The notes under the pieces were generated by a model that was not told where the DNA came from, did no database searches, and saw only the letters and a program-made list of their open reading frames with translations. The position numbers were made by a program, and so were the translations under genes. From Numida meleagris (lineage: Eukaryota > Chordata > Aves > Galliformes > Numididae), in NCBI RefSeq assembly GCF_002078875.1, contig NC_034412.1:7645230-7709229 (forward strand): DNA of 64,000 nucleotides, read 5' to 3'. Below are positions 12,101 through 22,960 of the stretch, in pieces (position 1 is the stretch's first letter; every line of letters starts with the position of its first letter).

Positions 12101-15100
12101 GCCCTTTGCCTTTGGAGGTGCAGTCTCAGGTCTGGATTGTATCACCAATGCAATGAGTCTGTTAGGCTCAGCTCTCTGGAGAATTAGATCCTTTTTGTCT
12201 CTTCTTCCACCTTGTCTCACAAAACTGTCACATTGTTTGTAGTATTTGCTGTTGTACTCATGACTGAAAAAAGCCCCAACCTGGGCTGAAACTTGTGGTG
12301 TTCTCTCGGTTGAGACTGAGAAATGTTGGCGGGACAGGCTTCCGCTGCGCTGGTTTGCTTTGTTTCTTTAGACCAGGATCTTTAATTTCAGTGCCTCCCT
12401 GGTCATTTCCCCACACTGTTCAAACAGTTCTGGAAGAGTGATAGTTACTTGCCATGAGTTTAGGCTACAGCCTAAACACAATTTGGTTTTGACCACACTG
12501 CAGGACAACATAGGAGCTGTACTGGTTCTTAACACAGTCTCTGCTTCCCCTTCTGTCCCTGTGATGTGCACAAGAGCAATGCCCAAAAAAAACTTAAAAA
12601 TTTAAGAATAACATGTCATCCACATTGAGCCTGTTCCAGCAGCTCCTGTGCGCATTGAAGAGCAGGGAAAAATAATAATTTTACATCAAAAACACCATAA
12701 AAGTTTTCATTGTCTTCTAGACTCTTGTAAAACTGCTATTATCTTGCCCAACCCCCAAGGCTTTTCACACAATTATCAGTTATGCTGTGTGGATTGCAAG
12801 AAAGGCTGCGTCTGAAATATGGCCATGTTGGGGATGGCACAAGTAGCAGCAGCTCCCAATAAGAAGTGGAACTCAACCTTTTGGGATCTGTAGGCTCTTA
12901 GAGATCCACCAATTGGAATAGGGTCATTCTACTTATTAGCCTGAAACCTGTGGGCAGTGGCTTTCTGTTCTCCACTTGCACACCCTTAGGTTTAACCCAT
13001 GAATCCCTAGGGACCTAGAAAACTCCTTAGCTACAGTGTGAGTGGTTAGAAAATAGCCCAGTGCTTGGCAGTGAGAGGAACCTTGCTTTGGCTGGGACCT
13101 GTGGGCAGTCTGCTGATTGTAATAGGGACCAGAGTATGTCAGAGGTGGTGTGGAAGGCAGGCTTACTTTCCTGACATTCTGCTTCAGTAGTATGAGCCAA
13201 GGCTGGGCACCTTGGGTTTGGGGATGGAGGATCAAATGAGAACAGATGAAGAAGAAACCTTCAGGAAACAAAATCTCTCAGCTTTAATTCAGCTGGCTGC
13301 TTATTTGGGAACCTAGGAGGGAAATGACTTCTTGCCCAAATGATAGAAAAGGTCTTTGTTTGCAAATGTGAGCAGGATCATACAGAAGTATTCTTCAAAA
13401 CTATTTCGTAAGAGTGTTCGGAGCCACAGCCAAATCCTGTATCTGAATATGGCTAGACAGTTGGTTTCTACTTGGAATTAAGGCGATCTCTGAAAACCGT
13501 GGCCGTGTTTAAACACGAACTGGGCTGTAAGCTTCTTATGGTGTGTGGTTACAAAAAAAATAAAAAAGCTGACTCATAGCAGGAGAGGATTGGGTTGGCA
13601 CATCCCTGTGCAACCCTCCCTGGTCTCTGAGGTGTCCAGAATGTTGTTTGAGATCCCAAGCACCTACTGCTCCCATGTAATTCCCCTGGTAGCGTGCATG
13701 GTAAATATTTCTTAAAGGGCTTAAGGGCTTCAGATGAGAGGTGTTTCTTTTGGCCTGCCACTAGCACGCAAGTGAAGACAGAAAATGGACTTCTCTGAAG
13801 TTTTTCCGAAATGCATGCCCGATCCAAACAGGCGCGCCCAGATTCCTCAGAGGTGTCAGTTCCTGATGACAAGAGACCAGCATAGACTTCCCTAATACCA
13901 TCGCCAAGCCCATCATCTCTGCACACAGCCCTCCCTGGGCAGCATATGGAAGCAGAGTTGTGTTGGAATGTTGCAATAAAACTTCTTTCTAATTTGAAAA
14001 TATGAATTGAAAACTGATAAGTCTTGCGGGAAACTCGGTTTGGGCATATTTCACATTCAGTTTAAAATCTCTTGACCTGGTCAGCATTTTAGAACAAGAG
14101 AGATTCTTTTTCAAATAAAAGCACACGATTATATGGGAAAAATTATATGAAAGAAAAATTAATATTTAATCGTGAAATAATGCAAAAATGCTTCATTAAG
14201 ATCCAAGCAGGCTCTAATCAGTTTTTGTTCCTTTCAGGTTACTGGTTTCAGAAATTGAGATTACAATTCCTGGTCTTATTTAAGATTGAGGAAGAAATGT
14301 GAAATTCTGAAATCTTTTCATGGCTGAAAAACAGCTTTCCAGCAAGATCTCCACAAATGAGATTGCAGAAATTCTTCTTTCTCCTTCCTCCCTGGCTCTG
14401 TTATCATGCAATTCTCTTCATGCTGTTCTCCGAGACCAAATCTGAGCCAGCCTGAGATTTGTGCTAACGGTGAGTGCCTGCCTTTTTTTTTCTTTAAATA
14501 AAACAATTTCCTAAGGCATTGAAATGGGCCTGATAAAAAGCAGCTTTTAAAATTCATTTTAGTAAATAGTTTGAAGCCAGACCATAAAGCCTCATAACTG
14601 TAGGTTTGCCCTTAATTGTACCTCACTGACAGCCCATTTTCCTTCTCCTTTGCAAGCACTCTCCTTTTTCTTTAATAGCAAAACATATTGTATGCGACTT
14701 CTGAAAGATTTGTGGGGTTTCACACAAAATGAGCAAGATCTGTAGGTAAACAGTGTCACCTAGTGGATAAATGGCTTCAACTTTTCCAAACTGTGGAAGA
14801 AGTTTATGTGGTTTTTCCATTTTTTTTTTCCAGGGAAAAAAAATTAAATTTGGAAAAGGGCCCTGTTTTGGGAATTGGGATTATTTCCAAATCAGTACAA
14901 AACTAAACATGCACAATGTGGTGGCCAGCAGTGGGCTGGAATATATAAGTAATGTGCATGGGCATGGATCCATTCACATCAGCGCATACAAAAGGGAGAA
15001 CAGATTCTCCAGCTCAGTGCCTGAATAGGGAAAGGTTAAAGCAGCACAACGTGAATTACTTATTTCCTGTATGTGTGAAGGTGTACCAAGTTCCACAGTA

Positions 15101-18100
15101 ATCTCCTGCACCCTTGGCTGCTCCTCTCCAAGCACAGAAAACGAGAATTTCAGTGGGTGACTTTGTTATGTGATCAGCTAAGGCAACTGAGCAGTGAAAA
15201 GTAAAACTTGCAAAGTACTTGTGGTAAAAGTTTTGGCAGAAAGCATCTGAACACTGGGGAAGAAGCATAAACTCCATGGAAAAATCTTATCCTGAGAGGG
15301 TGAGATGATGACTGTGGGGATGTGGTGGTGGATATCTATGAGAAATGCTACCTAGAGACAGCAGGAGATATGACAAGGCTCGAAGAGCCTTCTGAGTAGG
15401 AAGTAACCATTTGGAAATTCAGGGCATGATAGCTTCAATCAAGGGTAAAATGCCCCAGAAATAAGAATATGCTCCTAAAAACTAGAGGAGGCTGGATAAG
15501 CTGAAGTCTGCTTACAGTCCTTAGGTTTATGCTTTCTAACTACGGTGCTGTCAGGATCTCTCATTTGGACTCATGATGAATGCAGGTTGTCTGGGGTTTT
15601 GCTATCTATCATCTCTTCCTGCCTGTCGCTAAAGCAAGCCCTGCCAAGGGCTCAGTTTCTGGTTACATGGCTCTGACAAAGGCAAGACCGTGGCTTTACT
15701 CGTAACTTGTGTTAAGAGAAAGCAGAATGTAAAGGGCTACATTATCCCTTGGAAAATTCTTCCCATTATGCTGAATCTAGTTGGAAAATACATTTGTGCG
15801 GTCGTGAGCTGAAGGCTTCAGTCATGATGTGCCCTCCAAAGCCAAGCCTTGGTCTACTTCCAGTTCAGAAACTGATCTAGAGGTTATTATCATCCTTTTC
15901 TTAATGTATAGACCAGTCATGAAAAACAGGGAGATTATGCGAGGTAAGGAAGATAAAGATGCAAACAGATGTGACCTGCCTGACCTGTAGGCCCTGTATC
16001 TACAGCCTTCAGGGTGCTGCCTGTGGGAGCAGTCTCAGACTGAACATTTAGACCTAGATCTTACACTGACATGGGTAGGGTCGAAACAGTAAGCCAGAGC
16101 ATTTTGAAGAATGTATGAAGGTATGTTAGAGCTGTAGCCAAAATGATAACTATCTAACTTTTATAGTTCAGGAAACCTGAACTTTAGCTCTTAATTACCT
16201 TCCAAATAAAAGAAAAAGTAATGATTGATTTTTATGGCAGCTTATTCCACTAAGTTTGTGTTTGGCTTCTATTTTCATCATTTTTGTCATGGTATCAAAT
16301 GGATATTCTGTCATTCTTCTCCAAAGGGTGAAAGTAATTATCATGAAGAGCCCTGCATATGAGCGAAGCTAAAATATGCTGCAAGTTGGGACACTTTCTC
16401 ACCTGAGTATACACTGCTTCCAAAACAAACACTGTCATAACTGTATTTACTCTATCAGATGGTCTTCCTTCAAACGACTTCATTTTTCTTTTCTTTTTTT
16501 TTTTAGTAGACCTCTGGGACCAGTTCCCACTGATTAAATCAGTGGAAGGCACTGTCTTCTGATGGTCCTCACTGTGGACATCAGATGGTATGGGCATATC
16601 ACTTGGATTATTCAGTGACTCAGTTTACTTCTCCATTAACATGAACTCTACACTGACTTTCCACAGTGCTTTTATCCTGGGGATCTCAAAACTCTCTTCT
16701 TAGCTACCCTCCCTCAGATAGTTAAATCATTAATAAATCAGATGTTTTTCATTTTTCTCAAAGAGAAAACAGTACTACTTCTTTTGCTCATCAAGGTGCT
16801 AATGGTAAGGAAGCCTGTTGAGTTCAGTTATACTATGAAACATAAACACAGCAAGTGAGGGTAGAGTCTTCCCAGTTGAATTACTATGCTAGTGCAAGCA
16901 GAAGTGAGCAAAAAAGCCTGAATGGATCAAGGTTCCCACTCCTGAGGACAAGAGAAGGGAGGAAGGAAGAAAAGTAGCACCTAGAAAATGTTGCTCTTAT
17001 CCTCCCCTTTAAAGACCCACTAATTAATATTAATCAAAGAGAAACTCACCAACTCTGCATAATCCTCTTTTGCTTCTTTGTGAAAATATTCACAGTAAAG
17101 CCTGGACTTTTTTTCTTTTAATAAACATTAAAAATAAACTCCTGTTCCACCAGGAAACTGTAGTTGCTTCAGCCAAGAACATCTAGTTTGAAGTCTGAGA
17201 AGGGCTGGCAAATCTCTGTGATGGTGTGTAATGACAACTCAAACATCTCAACATTCCCAGCCCGGATTGCTGCCATCAAGTCCACTGGATGCTCGTACTT
17301 GGCCTCTGGCTGGGCTCACTCCTTGATCTGTGTGTTTTGATGGCGCTGAGCCCAGGAGGGCCTGCCAGGTCCTGGGGATGCAGGTACTGCATGAAGAGGG
17401 GTTTTGTGGGCAGCTTGCCTAAGGCTATGCAAAGTATCCTTCCCTCTGTGATAGTGACACATGAACGCCCCTAGGCCCCTTTTGGCATATGTGTATATGA
17501 ACAGGTCCAAGTTGCGGGACAAGACAACTGTGTGAGCAAATGCCATTGTTAAAGAGGAAAATTGCATTGCTCAGGTAGACAAGGTACCTCTGAGGAGAGG
17601 ATAGAAAAGCATAATCTCATTAAAATCCATCCCTCTGGCTGAATGATGATTCAGGAAAAGTGGCAGCTGAGCAAAAGGGCTGGTCATGAAATACTGCGTG
17701 TGTCTGTGTGCACCCACAAACACAGCCCTAGTTTGGAAACTTTCAGTTCATTTTCTCTTTCAATGTGAAATCAAGTTTCAGTTTGAAAAAAAGACCATTA
17801 CAGTTTGAATTATTGTTGTTAATGGCAAAGTGATCTTTCTGGACAACATATTCTGAGTTGCAACAAAAAGTTAGAAAATCTTCACTGTGAGTGCATACTT
17901 TTAAGCCTTTCCTTGCTTTAAAAGGCTCACTTCCCCCACTTCATTGATCTGCTGCTTTCAAAATCCATTGGCTGGCTCTAGTAGTTTAGATGTGATACTA
18001 CGAGAGAGAATGGGCATTTTCTATCTAGCCCTATGAATAGGGTCTTTGGAGGACATCCATTGATGCCAGCTCCATTAATATAGTCTTCAGAGCAGTTCAT

Positions 18101-18967
18101 ACCTTTCTGTGGGAAAATATCTGGGCAGGAGCTGAAGGAAAGCGTTCCCTTCAGATTTGCCCTTTCTGAAGAAGCAGCTCTGTTTCTCTACCAGCTCAGC
18201 AGGGAGCTGAAGGTCCCCACCAGGACCATGTCCAGCCATGTCTCTCTCTATTCCAAGCTGATTCAATGAACCCAGCTGTCTGAATTGCTTCTGCTTTCTC
18301 ACCTCCACGTTTCAGCCTCCGTGGTACAGCTCCCAGCTGGGGTGCTTGTGCCTCCACGCTTGCAGTGCTCCTTTCATACGAGCTGCAGAGATGACTGTGG
18401 ACACATGCTTGTATCAATTATGTTCTTTCAGTATTCTCACTGGGGAGTGGAAAGGCTATAAGGCTATCCAGTGGCATCTCCAAAATGCTAGCACATCTCT
18501 GGCATTACTGGTTTAATGCTGGCTAGCGTAGACTAATTTGACCTCTTGTTCCCAGGGGCAGGATACCAATGTCACACATTAACGAGGCAACCAGGAGGAG
18601 GTGACATCTCTTCTGTACAGGCGGGACTTCTGTCTCCAATGGTTTCTTTCCAGCACCTTTCCCCATAGTAAATGCAGTGGAGACTCTTGTTCGTGTTCTA
18701 AAGGCAACTTTAAACAGAATATTTTAAGTTGAGAATATTTCCCCGGCTCCTAGAAAGGGTTAGACACACAGCCCTGAGCTGGGCAAAGTGTCTGATTGCC
18801 ATCAAACTAAGCAGCTGTGTGCATCTTGTCTTTGATTTCTTTGTAGAAGACTGGCTGATTCTTAAAAGGAAATGCTGAGGCCACACAGGTTGTCATGGCT
18901 GTAGTCTAACCAGGTGTAATGACTGAGGTTTTGCAGGTGAGCTGCAGTTATGGAAAAAAAAACAGAT
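12101..18967. other. noncoding sequence, no gene recognised
   Basis: No coding family, RNA gene or recent mobile element is recognised. An isolated good splice donor (ACG then GTGAGTG at 14468) has upstream sequence with stops in all frames, so no coding exon is called. A minus-strand CTCF-like core lies at 14753-14766. A small palindrome lies at 16527-16545 (CCACTGATT / AATCAGTGG). AT-rich complex sequence at about 14080-14240 could be regulatory. At about 18197-18240 a weak CR1-like phrase (CAGGACCATGTCCAGC) is seen but not called. Confidence 0.62.
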
Positions 18968-19042
18968 CACGGGTCAGATCCATCCCAGATGCAACTCCAC
19001 CACCTTCAGTAAGAGTTACCCCTGGGTGAATCTGGCTCCGTG
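18968..19042. repeat. palindromic (MITE-like) amniote fossil repeat
   Basis: The 75-bp segment is an imperfect inverted repeat. The left arm CACGGGTCAGATCCATCCC faces a right arm whose reverse complement reads CACGGAGCCAGATTCACCC, and the inner GCAACTCCA pairs with the reverse complement of AAGAGTTACC. The arm sequence (GCCAGATCC...AACTCCA) resembles the widespread amniote palindromic repeats noted at 8297-8379, though the outer arm differs, so the two copies may belong to related subfamilies. The high divergence between arms implies great age. Confidence 0.55.
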
Positions 19043-20227
19043 TTCCTCACTCATAAAATAAAGCAAGATCCCTTCTGCAGCAGAATCAATTGGAAAAGGG
19101 AGAAGGAAAAAAAGTGTTTTCTTCTAACCTATATTAAAAATAATCATTTTTTCTTGCACAATGGGGCAGGGAAAAACAGTCCTGCCAGACAACCAGAGTA
19201 CAATTTCCTCAGCATGTCCCAGGGGAAAAAATTGGCATAACCAAGGGGTCTCTTTCATCTCTGCTCAGTTCTAAACAGTTCAGAGGAAAGGAGAAAGCAT
19301 AAATACATGTGTCTATATGGACAGAAATTTGTGCTTCCTAGGCTGATTGTGTCACCAGTGTGAGATCAGGAGGACTTTTGCACAGAGTGACTTAGAAATG
19401 AGGATTATATTCCTTCTGTTGATTAAACCTGTTGTTTAAAAATAGTAAAATATATCTGTTATGGATGCCTGCTAGAGTTCTCACCGCTGTGTGGTGTTTT
19501 CTGTTTCAGCTTTCTCTTCCCTTTTGGCAGGTCTGTTGTGTACGTGAGCTCTACGGGAATGCAGAAAAGCCACCCGAGGGAGAAAATTGCTAATCACTAA
19601 AAATTACTAATCATTCTTTCACGCTAAACAAATCCCACTGAGAGGTTTTTAGTTACACAAAGGTGGATTTTTTTTCATTCCCCTTTTCCCTTTTTCCTCC
19701 AGCTGATGATACAGAGGTGTAAAACAGAGGATATCACATCCTGCTATGCATTAGCTGTGGCATTTTCGCATGATAAGATCTAGGTCTGAGTCCAAAATAA
19801 AAGCACAATAGCCTGAAAAATCTTCTAATGCTCACCACTAGCACTTTGCAACCAAAGCAGCAGGAAAAGGAATTAAGACAGTCTCGGAATCATCTTTCTG
19901 ACGTTATTTGTATTCCAGTAGCGGTGAGGTCCCCTTGCTGAGACTGTGACCCCCATGTGTTTACACCCCTAAAACTGCTTACAGCCTAAACAGATGAGGC
20001 AGAAGGTTGGAAGAAAAAGACAATTTGATCTGTGATTCTTACCGGACACTGTGGGAATAAGTCCTTGTCTCAGGGTCACTTCGGACCTCTCTAGCAAAGC
20101 TAGATGCTAAACCTACTTCTGAGTGCCCCCATCCTGACCAGAGGAGTCTTCTGCCTCCCAGCACCACTCCCCTGCTCTTAGAAAGACCTTTGCTGAAACA
20201 TCTCCAGGAGCGCAAAGCTGCTCTTGA
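19043..20227. other. noncoding sequence, no gene recognised
   Basis: Unique sequence with short chance frames; nothing recognised. Confidence 0.65.
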
Positions 20228-20326
20228 ATTCGTCCCATCTGAGGCCGGAAATAATCTTGTCCTATTGCCCTGCTCAGGCAAGGACACCTAGAACCAGTTG
20301 CCCAGGACCATGTCCAAACTGCTCAT
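20228..20326 (-). mobile_element. CR1 LINE 3' end fragment (degraded)
   Basis: Read on the minus strand, the segment follows the CR1 3' region: TTTGGACATGGTCCTGGGCA, then CTGGTTCTAGGTGTCCTTGC, then CTGAGCAGGGCAATAGGACA and AAGATTATTTCC. These correspond to the family's usual order of a 'tggacacggtcctgggcaac' segment, a 'ctctaggtgtccctgc' segment and a 'gagcaggg..ttggacaagatgat' segment. The terminal octamers are no longer visible. The many differences show an old copy. The overlapping short minus-strand frame is not a gene. Confidence 0.78.
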
Positions 20327-22272
20327 TTGTCTTTGCTAGAGGTGCTCAGAACACTTCGCTGGCTGAAGTTTCTCTAGCTCTAGCATGAGACAGTAGGCAG
20401 CGGCAGGATGTGTGCCAGGTGAAAAGCTTGGGTGCTCGTTTATGACTCCTTATGCACACAGGTTTCCCACTCCCGCAGCACTGTGCTGTGGCTTCCCTCA
20501 TGCAGTGGGTCTGGCTGAGTGAGCTACATGGAAGTTGTTGACAGCTGCCAGCAGCATTTCCTGGGGAATTTCCAGAAAATATGCATTCCTGGCCTTGTCA
20601 TTGGATACCTGTCTGAAACTGAGGGTCAGAACATTCACTATAAAGGAAAAAAAACAGCAACATCCTTGTCTATATTTAACTGTGCTACTGATATGTATTA
20701 AAAAAATAAAACAGGATTGTACACCTTTGCTTGCTTGCTCCATTTTGGACCCCAGAGCACAATTAAGCATCTTCTGCTGATGAGAAAGATGAGGCAAGTT
20801 TTGTTTTCATTCCTTTAGCCTCTTTGGAAAATGCTTCAAGCTCTGGATTTCCCAAGTGCTGCAGGGCAGCCAGGATTTCCTCAGGCTCAGCCATTCCACC
20901 ACAGCCTACAGGTGTGATCCTGCAGCCATGCAGCATTCCTGTTACTCACCTGAGCAGAAAGAAAAGCCAAGGCAACAAAATCGCCTTGTTTTCAGTCCAT
21001 CATCTGCAATTTCATTTTGTCATGCTCTACCACTTCAGCGGGCCTGTTTAACTAATTTTGACATATTGCTTGCAGTTTGATTCTTTGGACCAAATTTAGG
21101 GCTTCTGTAAGTCACCTGGTTCCAGTTTCAAAATGCTTGAAATAGATTTTTTTTTCTCCTCCCCTGCTTGTTTTTTTCCTGTATTCTTGAACAAAGTAGA
21201 CATTATCCAAACTGTGCCAAAAAGAGGTGTAATATGTTTTCTGTCACTGCTGTAAATAGCCTAAAGTTCACCTTTTTGTGCCAGCTCTGACTATTCAGTT
21301 TGCAAAACATGAGGCCCTCTCCAGAGTGTTTTTATTGCATTTATAAAGAAATAATGGAAAACCAATAGCTGTTCTTAAAAAAAGGATATCACAAAGCATG
21401 AGCAATGCCTGGCTACAGGTCTGCTCCTAGTCTCTTCCCTGGACAGAACAAAGTAGGACAGTGCTCTCAAAATACTTCTATTTAATAACCAGATCCATAC
21501 TAGCTGCTGCTTTGCTGCAGTGGGGAGCAGTGATATTTAAATGCTATTACTGAGCTTTAGGATTAACACCTCATGGGAAGCACCTGTGAGGAGCCAGCAC
21601 TGCTCAGCTCTACAGCCATCCTGGGAGTGCCACCCCCATGGGGTCCATGGAGCAGGCGCTGCCATCCATGTTCCTGCAGATTGCCTTGTTTTATGGCTTC
21701 TAAATCTCTTTAAGTATTTTCCCTTGGAATATTTGTCTTTAGAGAAGGCACACTAGAATTTTCTGAAGCATAACACAATGTGATGTTTTGACACAATGAT
21801 CTTTTTAAGCTCACCTAATTTGCCGAATTCTGCCCAAGTTAGTGGTTTCAGTACCTCAGAAATACCATTTCTTGGTCAGTTTTACCCTTCCTCAGGAAGA
21901 CTTATTTTTCCTTTGCTTCTTTCCTCAGGCATCAAAATGGGCTCCATGGAACATCCTTTGCATAGGAGGTAGCCAGTGATGACAGCATACTTTCTCCATC
22001 CCGAAGCTGAAGAAAAGGGGTCAAGACAACCCTTTTCCCTGCACTGAAGAGTGAGAGAAACCTTTGATAAAAGCCCAAACAGGGAGATCTCCACCATTTC
22101 CTTCTGTCATGCGTTGACCTCTGCATCCCTCAGTACCACTGGGATCTCCTATGCACCCCACAGACCCAAGGGAAAGCAGTGGTGTGGCTGGAGAGGAGGA
22201 GCAGCATCTTTTGTTACAACGTGGTTGATAAAATTAATTGTACAGCCGTAAGGATACTTTTATATCATGATT
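20327..22272. other. noncoding sequence, no gene recognised
   Basis: Unique sequence with only short, family-less frames on both strands; nothing specific is seen. Confidence 0.62.
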
Positions 22273-22273
22273 A

Positions 22274-22290
22274 CCACCGCCACCTAAGGG
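22274..22290 (-). promoter_or_regulatory. CTCF-like core motif
   Basis: On the minus strand the bases read CCCTTAGGTGGCGGTGG, which contains the AGGTGGCG heart of the CTCF consensus, with mismatches in the 5' part. It lies about 110 bp upstream of the CRE. Occupancy cannot be judged from sequence. Confidence 0.35.
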
Positions 22291-22396
22291 TTTGTAAATG
22301 AGAGCTACACAGCGTAATGAGAAAACCCAGCTATATTTGATCTGACATTGGACCACCACATGCACTGATCTTGCATGGTTCTAAGGGGGAAGAGTT

Positions 22397-22427
22397 TGAC
22401 GTCATTTGCCACGAAGCTTTATAAAAG
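22397..22427 (+). promoter_or_regulatory. CRE plus TATA box, promoter-like
   Basis: A perfect CREB/ATF palindrome TGACGTCA (22397-22404) is followed 15 bases later by TATAAAAG (22420-22427) on the same side. A TATA box usually places transcription start 25-30 bp downstream, that is near 22450. Each motif can occur by chance; the close pairing with a CTCF-like core upstream and splice signals downstream is what makes it notable. No CpG island is present, so a tissue-restricted or lncRNA promoter would be the likeliest type. Confidence 0.35.
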
Positions 22428-22569
22428 CCTCAGGCATCCTTGAGGTAAGAGCGCATTGAGTTAGTATAGAAATATACATATGTCTCAATAAAACAGACAT
22501 TCAGGTGGCTTTTGGGTCAAAGTTAAATGGCTGTATCTCTGATAGGTAACAGCTGTTTTTTTCCTGCAG

Positions 22570-22748
22570 ATTTCTGGGACTCCAAAAGCCCAGGCAGCAA
22601 GAAAGTCTGAATTTAAGAGAAGGAGAATTAAAGGAGATCCACAACAGTCAGTAGCTGCTGTAAAAGCTGCTGTTTTATGGTCAAGTCGTGCTACTACCGT
22701 TATCAACCAGCTACGGGCATCAGTAGGAGACCACAGTATTGCCATCAG
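22570..22748 (+). other. candidate exon, 179 bp, open in one frame
   Basis: A strong acceptor (GCTGTTTTTTTCCTGCAG, ending at 22569) and a good donor (ATCAG then GTGGGT at 22749) bracket 179 bp. Only the phase-0 frame stays open; it gives about 59 codons rich in Lys, Arg and Ala, starting ISGTPKAQAARK and ending GDHSIAIR. I do not recognise the peptide. A strong upstream donor (GAG then GTAAGA at 22445) would define a 125-bp intron, and the CRE/TATA pair lies just before it. The upstream segment has stops in phase 0 and no in-frame ATG, so a lncRNA exon, or part of a gene with exons elsewhere, is as likely as a coding exon. The minus strand is also open here, which lowers the weight of the open frame. 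Confidence 0.25.
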
Positions 22749-22769
22749 GTGGGTTAGTACTAATTACAA

Positions 22770-22960
22770 GGTACTTATTCAGTCTAAGGAAAATACACTG
22801 CAGATTAGTCACTGGCACCCAAAATGGCATAATTAATTGGAGCAATTTATTAAGACAAATAGAGGGTCACAGCTAAGCATGGTGCTTAGAGTTAATTTAT
22901 AGTTAACAAGGGTGCTCATTTAGCCCGTTAACAGTATATCTACGTTGTGAGAGGATTTCA
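22770..22960. other. candidate conserved noncoding element
   Basis: This complex AT-rich sequence holds ATGGCATAATTAATTGGAGC (a double homeodomain TAATTAATTG core), CAATTTATTAAG, a repeated TTAGAGTTAATTTATAGTTAAC and GTTAACAG. There is no repeat or coding signal. It sits directly downstream of the exon-like block. Called from texture only; alignment to other vertebrates would decide it. Confidence 0.28.

Noticed and set aside
14239..14467. Possible exon between TTCCTTTCAG and GTGAGTG
   Set aside because: All three frames contain stops, so it is not coding; without RNA evidence a noncoding exon cannot be supported.
16527..16545. Perfect 9+1+9 palindrome CCACTGATT/AATCAGTGG
   Set aside because: About one such palindrome is expected by chance in a window of this size.
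18197..18240. Possible minus-strand CR1 fragment (CAGGACCATGTCCAGC phrase)
   Set aside because: Only one short phrase matches; the neighbouring CR1 segments expected on each side are absent.
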